This document shows, piece by piece, positions 17,185 through 25,190 of a stretch of 64,000 nt of DNA. The stretch covers positions 1 through 64,000 of the forward strand of contig DATLED010000058.1 in the NCBI GenBank assembly GCA_035525495.1, written 5' to 3'. The translations under genes and the position numbers were made by a program. The DNA is from DATLED01 sp035525495 (GTDB taxonomy: Bacteria; Actinomycetota; Acidimicrobiia; Acidimicrobiales; CADCTF01). Each line of letters opens with the position of its first letter. The stretch's first letter is position 1. Under the pieces are notes generated by a model. That model made no database searches. It was not told the DNA's origin and saw nothing but the letters and a program-made list of their open reading frames with translations.

Positions 17185-18508
17185 CCGCGGGAGCACTCCT
17201 TCTTGTCGGCAGCAGCGTGCGAAGGACGGTGACTTTCGGCATCAGGAGTGCATGTAGCGGTATGCCATAGATGGTCCGCAACTGAAGAAGGAGGACGCCG
17301 AGCGTGAGGCAGTAAGCGACGGAGCTCGCAACGGCTGCGCCTTCGACGCCCCACTGGGGGATGAGCATGACGTCGAGAATGACGGTCGCTGCGGAGCCGA
17401 CGCCACCGCTCCGAAGCTTCAAGCGAGGATGTCCTGCGGCCGTCGTCTCGTTGATGAACACCTTCCACAGGCCTAGTGCTACGGCGCCGGGAAGCAGCAG
17501 GATAAAGGGCCAGACGGAGCCCTTGAACGCGACGCCGAAGACCAGCGGGATAGCGACCGGCGCGAGCGCCGCAGCACCGATCGCCTGAAAGAGCAGGATC
17601 GAAGTGACGCCCTGCCCGATGCGCTCCCATCGCTCCCGGCGGTATCCCGTGCGAGCGGAGCGTGAGAGCAACACGCTGCCGAGCGACTCCGGGATGTACC
17701 ACAGCAATCGGCTAGTCGACACCGCGATCGCATAAAGCCCGACGGCGCGCGAGCCGAGGAGACCGGCGACGATGAACATATCGAGCCGGTAGGAAACCTC
17801 TTGGAGGAGGGTGCCGCCGTGGCCGGCGACGTTGAAATGGAGGAGGCGCCGTGCGACTACTCGGTCTATTCGCAGTGGCTCGTCGAAACGCGTGAAGAGC
17901 GCGACGGCCAACACGACGGTCGTGACGACATCGGCCGCTATAAGTCCGAAAACGACGGTGGTTACGTCCGTGCCCAAGACTGCAGCCCCGACGATTCCGC
18001 CGAGGTAGCCGCAGCGGGCGAACAGCTTGAAGCCGTTGAACGCGTAGAACTTGTTGCGGCCCCGCCACACCGACAGGAAGATCGACTCAAGGACCGTCAG
18101 CGGGATCATCACGGACGAGATGACCACCAGCAGTGCGCCGCCCTCGATGTCGGAGAGGAACAGGGAGGCGAGGGGTCCGGCGGCGAGTGCGAGGGCAACG
18201 GCGACAGTGGAGCCCACCAGGAGGCTCATTAGTGTCGCCGTCGAGGCGACGGTTGCGGCGGTAGCCTCTTGGCGTGCGATCACGTACGTCACGGCTACCG
18301 GCAGCCCGAGCGACACGATGAGCGCGACCTCGGCTGTGAGCAGCTGAAGCACCTGCACGGCGCCTCGTCCCGACGGCCCGAGCATGCGTGCAAGCACGAT
18401 CGAACCTATGAGTGTCACCGCGACGGCCGACACCTGACCGGTGAAAGTGACGCCGAGGTCGCGGCGGAACTCTGCCGGCCTCGACGAGGTCACGCGGGCC
18501 TGCTTCAC
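17177..18508 (-). CDS. Wzx-like polysaccharide flippase
   Basis: A 443-residue integral membrane protein with about 12-14 hydrophobic helices. It starts with FRRDLGVTFTGQVSAVAVTLIGSIVLARMLGPSGRG split over the first ~45 residues; the LARMLGPSGRG turn is characteristic of Wzx/MOP-superfamily flippases. It would move undecaprenyl-linked repeat units to the outer face of the membrane. GTG 18508 is taken as start because it forms a 4-bp GTGA overlap with the methyltransferase stop. A longer frame to 18535 exists. It is followed by a glycosyltransferase in the same operon. Confidence 0.86.
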   Translation of the reverse strand: MKQARVTSSRPAEFRRDLGVTFTGQVSAVAVTLIGSIVLARMLGPSGRGAVQVLQLLTAEVALIVSLGLPVAVTYVIARQEATAATVASTATLMSLLVGSTVAVALALAAGPLASLFLSDIEGGALLVVISSVMIPLTVLESIFLSVWRGRNKFYAFNGFKLFARCGYLGGIVGAAVLGTDVTTVVFGLIAADVVTTVVLAVALFTRFDEPLRIDRVVARRLLHFNVAGHGGTLLQEVSYRLDMFIVAGLLGSRAVGLYAIAVSTSRLLWYIPESLGSVLLSRSARTGYRRERWERIGQGVTSILLFQAIGAAALAPVAIPLVFGVAFKGSVWPFILLLPGAVALGLWKVFINETTAAGHPRLKLRSGGVGSAATVILDVMLIPQWGVEGAAVASSVAYCLTLGVLLLQLRTIYGIPLHALLMPKVTVLRTLLPTRRSAPADG

Positions 18509-19296
18509 ATCCTCTCGTACACGGCGGCAAGCCACGGCTTACGTGAGCGGCGAGGGATCGGGGCTAGGGCGAGGCGGCGGAGGTTGGACGGACGACGCGG
18601 CGTCGAAGACGCCGTCTCAGCAGCTGCAACGGCGGGCTGGTCGCTCAACCCGCACTCGGGGCAGACGCCGAGGCGGGCTGCGGCTCCCCTGGCTCGTCGG
18701 ATCAGGCGTTGGATCGCGTATGGGTAGAACGCTTCGACGGGACCAAGCTCCGAGATTGTCGCGACCGCAAACCCAGGTACGAGCGCGCTGAGGTCCGATG
18801 GCGCAAACGAGTGATGGTGGCGGTTCTTGTGGAACGTGGTCCGGCAACGCGGGCAGGTCGCAGTTCCGGCGCGGAGGTCCTCGCGGTTTGGCACGGTTAG
18901 CACGACATGGAGCGCAGCTACCCGGGCCATCTCGGCGACGGCTGACGCGAGCACGGCGTCCGGGAGGTGCTCGATGACCTCACAGGCGATGACGATGTCG
19001 AACGAGCGGGAGCGAAAGGGAAGGGCCGCGGCCGATGCTTGGACGGCGGGCGCGTTTCCGGCAGCTAGGAGAGCGGCGCGGCTGACGTCCATCGAGACCG
19101 GCAAGAGGCCGAGTGGTCGTCGCTGCCGCAGGAGCCGGATGAACTCGCCCGAACCTGCTCCGATGTCAAGCATCGAGGCCGCTGTCATAGGCATCAGATC
19201 CAGCGTCTGATTCAGTCGCAGTTCCTCACGCTCCGCCAGCGGGCGCGTCCAGAGCGACTCGTGCTCGTAGTACAGGCGTTCGTCGTCGCTTGTCAT
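18505..19296 (-). CDS. Class I SAM-dependent methyltransferase with cysteine pairs
   Basis: A 263-residue protein with SAM-binding motif I MLDIGAGSGEF (42-52) and motif II/III region FDIVIACEVIEHLPD. Two cysteine pairs (CPRC and CPEC) flank His-rich and basic segments in the C-terminal half and may bind zinc. ATG 19296 is chosen since homologous-looking sequence begins at MTSDDERLYYEHESLW; the longer frame runs into the divergent O-antigen ligase promoter. First gene of the methyltransferase-flippase-glycosyltransferase reverse operon. It probably methylates a sugar or lipid-linked glycan; acceptor unknown. Confidence 0.8.
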   Translation of the reverse strand: MTSDDERLYYEHESLWTRPLAEREELRLNQTLDLMPMTAASMLDIGAGSGEFIRLLRQRRPLGLLPVSMDVSRAALLAAGNAPAVQASAAALPFRSRSFDIVIACEVIEHLPDAVLASAVAEMARVAALHVVLTVPNREDLRAGTATCPRCRTTFHKNRHHHSFAPSDLSALVPGFAVATISELGPVEAFYPYAIQRLIRRARGAAARLGVCPECGLSDQPAVAAAETASSTPRRPSNLRRLALAPIPRRSRKPWLAAVYERM

Positions 19297-19365
19297 AGTG
19301 ATCGTTTGGACAGTACCAGCGCGCTCGGACAGACCCTCCGAGGCGTGCACTACCGTGGACGGGCG

Positions 19366-20559
19366 ATGAAGACGGCAACGAGCGCTCGGCCGCGTGCTAA
19401 CCAATCGATGCCGATCGTTCTGCTGGCCGCGTGCACGGTTGGCTCGATGTTGATTGGGCCGCAGCTCGGAGCAGGCATCGTCGCGGCCGACCTCGCCATT
19501 GCTGCGATGATCTTGGGCGGCTTCGCCTTTATGGCGCAACGCGGTTCGGTCGCCCGGCAGATGCTCGTCTCGTCGGCGCCCTGGCTATGGCTGATCGTGG
19601 TTGGATCGTTTACCGGCCTAATGGGCGTCGGCATCACGATGTGGGCCCTGGACAACCTCGCTCGCGACGCCTTCTCGCTGGCGATCTTGTTTGCGACGTT
19701 CCAGCTCGGGAGCACGAGTACTAAGGTCCTGCGTCGGACCTTGGACGTCGTGGTCATCTGCACCGGTTTACTCGCGCTGTTGATCGTCATGACAGCGGAC
19801 GTGTACCGCCCGGGTGGCACGTTCGCAAACCCGAACTACGCCGCGCACTTTCTCGCCATGGGTGCGGCACTCCTATGTGTGACTCGCCATCGTAGCCTGA
19901 GGCTGCGCAGCGTCATTCTTCTCGTGTCGTCAGGCGCCATCGTGCGCACCGGGTCATTCGGCGCCCTCGTCATGTTGCTCGTCGCTGCGCTGTTGTATGT
20001 GATGGCGCGCGCCCGCGAGCCGCGGAGCCACGGCGCTCGACTCTTGGTTGTCATCATCCTGATACTCCTTGCCTCCACGGGACGGCAGGCGTACCGGACG
20101 GTCGAGGACCCCGCCTTCCAAGCTGGCACAAGCATCTCGGCCTATCGCTTGCAGAACACTTCGAACGTTCGTCAACAGCTTTGGTCTGCTGCGCTTGAGG
20201 CAGTACCGGAAAACCCGCTCGGCGTCGGTCCTGCAGGCATTAAGAACCGGGAGCTCCTTCCCCGAGGCATTGAGGTGCACAATGACCTCTTGGGCTACCT
20301 CTTAGAGCGAGGTGTGATCGGACTCGCCGGGCTCGTCGGGTTTCTCTTGGTCTTGGCTCGTTACGGTCGGCGCGGCGGCGGCACGCGACTGCTGATCGCG
20401 CTTGTCCTCGTTGGAGGACTGTTCCGAGAGACGCTGCACTTTCGCCACATGTGGATCTTCGTGGGGCTGGCTCTGGCCCACGACGTGCACTTACGACGGA
20501 AAGTTCCGCCGGACGCCAGGCCGGCCGTCGAACGTCGAGGTGTCAAAGTCGGCCGCTGA
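19366..20559 (+). CDS. O-antigen ligase/polymerase-family membrane protein (Wzy/WaaL-like)
   Basis: A 397-residue protein with roughly 10-12 membrane helices. It carries the Wzy_C-type periplasmic-loop signature NPNYAAHFLAMGAAL and, near residue 300, the conserved EVHNDLLGYLLERGVIGL. Such proteins polymerise or ligate undecaprenyl-linked glycans outside the membrane. ATG 19366 is chosen because the longer frame overlaps the divergent methyltransferase gene. Codon use is atypical for the window: three TTA leucine codons at 19768, 20302 and 20491 and many A/T third bases, suggesting transfer. Its 3' end overlaps the convergent formyltransferase by 17 bp. Confidence 0.84.
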   Translation: MKTATSARPRANQSMPIVLLAACTVGSMLIGPQLGAGIVAADLAIAAMILGGFAFMAQRGSVARQMLVSSAPWLWLIVVGSFTGLMGVGITMWALDNLARDAFSLAILFATFQLGSTSTKVLRRTLDVVVICTGLLALLIVMTADVYRPGGTFANPNYAAHFLAMGAALLCVTRHRSLRLRSVILLVSSGAIVRTGSFGALVMLLVAALLYVMARAREPRSHGARLLVVIILILLASTGRQAYRTVEDPAFQAGTSISAYRLQNTSNVRQQLWSAALEAVPENPLGVGPAGIKNRELLPRGIEVHNDLLGYLLERGVIGLAGLVGFLLVLARYGRRGGGTRLLIALVLVGGLFRETLHFRHMWIFVGLALAHDVHLRRKVPPDARPAVERRGVKVGR

Positions 20560-21352
20560 GCAAGACTCGAAGATCTGCAGACCTGAGTAATCGGTGACCG
20601 TGTTGCCGAATCTGCCTGATATCTGCTCGCGAGGGTTCTCCGAAGTAACTCCTCTTGGCGAGGTCCTGCGGCGTCCCGACCATCTCGCCACGCGCCAGTG
20701 TGGCTTCCACCACTTCGCGAAGGAGGCGTCCCGCGATGTGGGACTGCCTGGCGAACAGGGCCGCGACCGATGTGTTCGGCTCGACCAGGACGCGTTCCTG
20801 CGACAGGATGCGTCCAGCGTCGAACTCCTCGACCATCTCGTGCACGGTGACGCCGGTCTCGCTCTCCCCGCAAGCGAGCACGTGCACATAGGTGCAGATC
20901 CCGGCGTACGCCGGCAGCAGTGACGAGTGGACGTTGATGCACCCGAGCCGGGCGGTCGCCAGGAGATGGGGTCTAATGCGGTATGGGCAGGAGTACGACA
21001 CCAGCAGGTCGGGTGCGAGCTCGGCGATGGATAACGCGACGCTCTCGTCATTCACGTTCCGCGCATACGTCACCGGAATCCCGCGCGCCTGACATACCGC
21101 CGCGACGTCGAGCGGTCGTCGCAGGACGCGTGATCCGACCGCAGGCAACGCGTACGTCAAGACCTTGTAGGCCGTGTAGGCAGGCCCCCAAACGCGAAAG
21201 AGCCGCCATGCCTCTGCAGCCTTGTTGCCCTTCGGTCGCCGGAGGCCGCTCGTGATGAAAACGTGCCAGGTGATGTCCTTGTCCTGGTGCAGCACCTGTC
21301 GGAGTGCCAGGGTCGAGAAGAAGTTGCCGTTGGTTATAAGGACGACCTTCAC
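20543..21352 (-). CDS. Sugar N-formyltransferase-like protein
   Basis: A 269-residue protein of the formyltransferase fold. The catalytic triad of 10-formyl-THF-dependent enzymes is visible: N140 and H142 in INVHSSLLPAYAG and D178 in EEFDAGRIL. The start MKVVLITNGNFFS is a Rossmann-like beta strand. It lacks the C-terminal tRNA-binding domain of methionyl-tRNA formyltransferase and lies in a glycan operon. A sugar-nucleotide N-formyltransferase acting on an amino sugar from the DegT-family aminotransferase of the same operon is therefore likely. It starts with GTG 21352 in a GTGA overlap with the preceding glycosyltransferase. Confidence 0.82.
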   Translation of the reverse strand: MKVVLITNGNFFSTLALRQVLHQDKDITWHVFITSGLRRPKGNKAAEAWRLFRVWGPAYTAYKVLTYALPAVGSRVLRRPLDVAAVCQARGIPVTYARNVNDESVALSIAELAPDLLVSYSCPYRIRPHLLATARLGCINVHSSLLPAYAGICTYVHVLACGESETGVTVHEMVEEFDAGRILSQERVLVEPNTSVAALFARQSHIAGRLLREVVEATLARGEMVGTPQDLAKRSYFGEPSRADIRQIRQHGHRLLRSADLRVLLSGRL

Positions 21353-22440
21353 CGTGGTGACACTTCGTCCAGTACGTGGTCGAGCCGCTCGGCGAAGCGC
21401 TCCATCGAGAACTCCTCGCAGATGTGGTCGTGGTAGGCGCTTGCCGCCCGTCGTACCGTCTCCCGTTCGGAAGCGAGCCGCGTGATCACGCCGGTGGCCT
21501 CGTCAACCGCGCCGACGGGAAGCAGGAAGCCCTGACCGGTGGCGACAAGGTCACGGTTCGCAGGGATGTCGTAGGCCACGGGACAGAGGTGCCGCATGCC
21601 GGCCTCGAGCATCACCCGAGCCATGCCCTCACCATAGGAGGGAAAGAACAGCACGTGAGAGGTGTCGTATTCCTTCGCCAGCTCGTCGCCGTCGAGGCGA
21701 CCGCGATAGGTGAGGAACCCAGCGGACTCCGCCGACCGAACGGCCTCCGCAAGCTCCGGGTAGCTGTGCGACGTACCGCCCACAAGCACGAAGTCGACGT
21801 CGTCGTGCAGTCGGCGAGCCACCTCGATGAAGTCGGCGATCCCCTTCGACGGGAGAAGTCGGGCGACGTGCATGACGCGCAGGCGGCCTCCTTCCGCCTT
21901 CGGAGCCGCGTCCGGCACGCGGGTAGTGGCGCTTCCGATGTACCTGCCCTTCTCGACGACACCGCGGCACCAGGTCCCGGTGGCCTCCAAGTCGCCGCAG
22001 TTCTGGAATAGGACGACCCGGGAGAGGCGCACCGCGCCCCGGAACATCAGCCGGTACACAACGCGTGCGGGCCGGTAGTGCGGGAGATCGTCGTTGAAGA
22101 GACGGCCGAAGCCGGTGACCGTGATGACGCACGGCACGCCCGCGAGCGCCGCGACGACCGGGCCGAAGAGGATCAGCTTGGTCGAGTACAGGTGCACGAT
22201 GTCGAGTTGGCGCCGCCGCCGGCGCAGCTCCCGCGCCAGAGCGACGAAGCTCAGGAAGTCACGCGAGCTGATCCCTTCACTGAAGCGCATGCAGACGTAG
22301 TCGTCATCACTGACCCCAGCAGGCTGACTGGGTGTGGCGAACAGGACGCGCGTGCCGGGTCGCAGGCGCGGGTGCTGCACGCGGTAATCGGTCTCCGGCA
22401 GCGGGAAGTTCACTACGGCCATGACAACGCGCACCGTCAC
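21349..22440 (-). CDS. Glycosyltransferase family 4
   Basis: A 363-residue GT-B enzyme with HLYSTKLILFGPVVAALAGVPCVITVTG in the acceptor domain. The donor-domain elements are RLRVMHVARLLPSKGIADFIE and PSYGEGMARVMLEAG, with the E-x7-E pattern of retaining GT4 enzymes. GTG 22440 is selected because it gives a 4-bp overlap with the sugar transferase stop. The open frame up to 22611 is antisense-like and Arg-rich. Third gene of the reverse operon aminotransferase-sugar transferase-glycosyltransferase-formyltransferase, where it probably adds the second sugar to the lipid carrier. Confidence 0.87.
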   Translation of the reverse strand: MTVRVVMAVVNFPLPETDYRVQHPRLRPGTRVLFATPSQPAGVSDDDYVCMRFSEGISSRDFLSFVALARELRRRRRQLDIVHLYSTKLILFGPVVAALAGVPCVITVTGFGRLFNDDLPHYRPARVVYRLMFRGAVRLSRVVLFQNCGDLEATGTWCRGVVEKGRYIGSATTRVPDAAPKAEGGRLRVMHVARLLPSKGIADFIEVARRLHDDVDFVLVGGTSHSYPELAEAVRSAESAGFLTYRGRLDGDELAKEYDTSHVLFFPSYGEGMARVMLEAGMRHLCPVAYDIPANRDLVATGQGFLLPVGAVDEATGVITRLASERETVRRAASAYHDHICEEFSMERFAERLDHVLDEVSPR

Positions 22441-23144
22441 GGCGCGGCGCCGGCGGCGACGCCGGCCGAGTGCAGCCGAGCTCGCAGGTCTGGGATCTCT
22501 CGCTCGACGAGCTCCGTCAGGATTGTCGGCGATCGGCGCAGCACGAGGAGTTGTACCAGGCCGAGAGCGATCCGCAGGTCGACCAGTGGAGTGGCGTGGG
22601 CGACGTACCATCGGTCGACATCGAGCTTCCCGGGAAGGACGTGACGGGCATAGAAGCCTGCCGTGTCGTCGGCGGGGAGCGTCGTTTCGAGTTCAGCGAA
22701 CACCAGCTGGGTAGGCCCGGCGATGCCGGGAAGGGCCTCGAGCACGTCGTCCCAGCGTTTATCCGCCGTGACAAATGCCGGCGCCTCGGGCCGAGGTCCG
22801 AGCAGGGCCATGGAGCCGTTGACGACGTGGACGAGCTGAGGTAGCTCGTCCACGCGAAACCGACGCAGGACCGCTCCGACCGGCGTGATCCGGGGATCCC
22901 GGCCGGCAGAGATCGTGCTCCCCCTCGCAACGCCTGCGGCGCCGTCGGCGCGCATCGACCTGATTTTGAGCATGAGCAACGGGCGACGCCGTCGCCCCAC
23001 GCGGTCGATGCGCACGAACACCGGGCCATGGTCCTGAAGCCAGGTGGCCAGTGCTGCAGCGCCGATGATCGGGGCGCTCAGCACGAGCATGATCGCGGCT
23101 GCAAGCCGGTCCAGGCGGGAACGGCGCTCCAACCAGGGACTCAT
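22437..23144 (-). CDS. Initiating undecaprenyl-phosphate sugar-1-phosphate transferase (bacterial sugar transferase)
   Basis: A 235-residue monotopic phosphoglycosyltransferase. One hydrophobic N-terminal segment (RLAAAIMLVLSAPIIGAAAL) is followed by the family core: MLKIRSMRADG, ITPVGAVLRRFRVDELPQL (19 residues) and GSMALLGPRPE. It transfers a sugar phosphate from a UDP-sugar to undecaprenyl phosphate, starting repeat-unit assembly. The short form lacks the N-terminal membrane and CoA-binding-like domains of WcaJ. ATG 23144 overlaps the aminotransferase stop (ATGA). Adjacent aminotransferase and formyltransferase genes suggest an amino-deoxy sugar as first residue, as in PglC/WbpL-like systems. 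Confidence 0.89.
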   Translation of the reverse strand: MSPWLERRSRLDRLAAAIMLVLSAPIIGAAALATWLQDHGPVFVRIDRVGRRRRPLLMLKIRSMRADGAAGVARGSTISAGRDPRITPVGAVLRRFRVDELPQLVHVVNGSMALLGPRPEAPAFVTADKRWDDVLEALPGIAGPTQLVFAELETTLPADDTAGFYARHVLPGKLDVDRWYVAHATPLVDLRIALGLVQLLVLRRSPTILTELVEREIPDLRARLHSAGVAAGAAP

Positions 23145-24298
23145 ACCTCCACGGCGTCCGCTAGCACCGAGCACACGCGGTCGACGTCGACCGGCGCCAG
23201 CTTCGTGTGGAGCGGAAGACTCAGGATCGAAGGTGCGGCGAGCTCGGCATTGTCGACGCCTTTCGCGCAGATCCGTGCGTTCTTCTTGAACCAGCTCATC
23301 TGGTGGAGCGGCACGAAGTGGACGCTGCTTCCGATCCCGGCCGCCGCGAGTGCCTCGACGATGCGGTCGCGGTCGAGTGAAGGTTCGAGCCTGACCACCG
23401 CCAGGTGGTCGGCGCTGCCCGGGACGGGCTCACTCGGCACCATCCTCACTGCCGCAACTGGCGCGAGGTTGGCGTGGTAGCGGAGGTGCAGTTCCCGTCG
23501 CTTCTGCTGCAGGGCATCGAAGCGCCGCAGCTGTGACCTTGCCAGGGCGGCGAGGATATCGGGAAAGTTGGCCTTGATGCCGTCGACGTGGATGTCGTAG
23601 CGGGGTTTGGCTCCCGGCCGATAGCGGGACCACGCGTCCGCCGACATCCCGTGCTGGCGGAACGAACGGGCAAATGCGGCGACGTCATCGTCTGCGGTAG
23701 CGAGAGCGCCACCCTCAGCTGACGTGAGGTTCTTCGTGGCGTAGAAGGAGAAACAGCCAGCGACTGAGCCTTGGCCCCAGACGGCGCCCCTGTCGTCGGT
23801 TGCACCCAATGCGTGGGCGGCGTCCTCGATGACGGACAGGCCGTGCGTCTCGGCCGCGGCACGGGCGTCCGCACCGACCGGCACGCCTGCATAGTGCACG
23901 AGCAATAGGGCTTTGATGTCGTCGTTCGCCGCAGCCGCATCGATTGCCTCTGCGCTCACGTTCAGGGTGGCGGGGTCGACGTCGAGCAGCACTGGAACGT
24001 AGCCCTGATGGGCGAGGACGAGCGCGCTGGACGCGAAGGTCCACGTCGGAACGCCTACGCGGGTACCGCGGGGCAGACGCAACCAAGCCGCTGCCGTCTC
24101 CAGCGCGGCGGTGCACGAGGCCATGGCGATCACGTGCGGCGCACCGAGATGCTCGGCGAGCTCGCTCTCGAACGACGAGCACTCGTCCCCTGTGGTGATC
24201 CAGCCCCTCTCGAGAACCGCGACGACTGCGGCGATGTCGGCAGGGTCGATGTCGGGCGCAGCGAACTGGATCGTTTGATCCGGGAGGACGTCGCTCAC
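23141..24298 (-). CDS. DegT/DnrJ/EryC1 family aminotransferase
   Basis: A 385-residue PLP-dependent sugar aminotransferase with lysine K189 in SFYATKNLTSAEGG, EDAAHALGA and PTWTFASSALV. Several starts are possible (TTG 24316, TTG 24310, GTG 24298). GTG 24298 gives the family-like N-terminus MSDVLPDQTIQFAAPDID. The FKKNARICAKGVDNAE and LPLHTKLAPVDVDRV C-terminus resembles UDP-4-keto-6-deoxy-sugar aminotransferases (PglE/PseC group). The 4-keto substrate could come from the CapD-like 4,6-dehydratase at 25.2-27.0 kb. It is the first gene of the four-gene reverse operon. Confidence 0.86.
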   Translation of the reverse strand: MSDVLPDQTIQFAAPDIDPADIAAVVAVLERGWITTGDECSSFESELAEHLGAPHVIAMASCTAALETAAAWLRLPRGTRVGVPTWTFASSALVLAHQGYVPVLLDVDPATLNVSAEAIDAAAANDDIKALLLVHYAGVPVGADARAAAETHGLSVIEDAAHALGATDDRGAVWGQGSVAGCFSFYATKNLTSAEGGALATADDDVAAFARSFRQHGMSADAWSRYRPGAKPRYDIHVDGIKANFPDILAALARSQLRRFDALQQKRRELHLRYHANLAPVAAVRMVPSEPVPGSADHLAVVRLEPSLDRDRIVEALAAAGIGSSVHFVPLHQMSWFKKNARICAKGVDNAELAAPSILSLPLHTKLAPVDVDRVCSVLADAVEV

Positions 24299-25190
24299 GC
24301 GGTGGGACAATAGCAACGCGGGTGAACCTGGCTGAGGCGGCGAATCATCGTGCGAGTGTCCGGAAACGCCTACTCACCAGGGCCACCGCCAACCGGCAGT
24401 CGTGCAACCAGTCCGGTCATCTTGACGGTGATCTCGACTGCGACGCGCACCCGGCGGGTGGGCGGGTAGATACACATGGCTGACGGGCGAGTGGACGCAC
24501 CGCCTCACGGGGTCCTCGATGGGGTGATCGCTGAGTGCGGTCGGCCTGAGCATCGAAGCCGTTCCCTCCGCGCGGCGATCGCGTACTTCGCAATTAGGAC
24601 TGGCGTTACGGCGGCTCGTGTCGATCACGATCGGTCGCTCACCGCTGGCCGGTCCGCTTGGTGGATCGTGTTCGTGACCGGGCCGGCGCACAAGACGAGA
24701 GGCGAGCCCCCATTCCCGCGGGCCTCGGTTCCCAGCTGATTGCGAGGCTGTTCCGCCACGTCACCGGCCGTTAGTTAGTTAGTTAAGTTAGTTAAGTTAT
24801 AGTTAGCGTCCACGGCGTGGTGCCAGCCGAGCCGAGATCCGTCCTATCGATGGCGAGGAGGCACCGTCCAGCGAGCCAAGACCGACCGCGGAACGACGAA
24901 GGCTCCGTCGGCCGGGGCCTGAATAGAGCGGACGCTCCGCGTTCGGTAGCGGCGTTGGCCGACTGCGGGAGTTCACGACCTATTCAAATCGGCGACCCGG
25001 CTTGCACCCGACGACGGAGAACGCCCTTGAGCGATGTTCTCCGAACGCCCGCGACGTGAGTGCTTTGACTGGCCGTCCGGGGTTCTACAACTTTCGGGCT
25101 TGGCAGTGCCCCAACAGAAACTCTGGCCGACAGCATCCAGTACTCGACTCGCTCCGCAGCGCAGGGCGCTAGGTCTGAGGCAGCGGTGGA
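24299..25190. other. 892-bp gene-poor gap between glycan island and CapD gene
   Basis: No credible coding frame is seen. Short frames at 24476-24739, 24817-25059 and 25034-25276 have no recognisable motifs, no good ribosome-binding sites and no coding-like third-position GC bias. The DNA is less GC-rich than the flanks and holds an A/T-rich TTAG repeat. The upstream region of the aminotransferase operon must carry its promoter. The rest looks like decayed or recombinational junction DNA. Confidence 0.5.
24771..24806. repeat. TTAG-rich short tandem repeat
   Basis: Thirty-six bases composed of TTAG units, three perfect in tandem and then TTAAG/TTATAG variants, almost free of C. It stands out sharply in DNA of about 65-70% GC and lies in the gene-poor gap just outside the lower-GC glycan island. 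Confidence 0.85.

Noticed and set aside
24771..24806. CRISPR or telomere-like array
   Set aside because: The units are 4-5 bp with no spacers and there are no cas genes. It is a simple tandem repeat.
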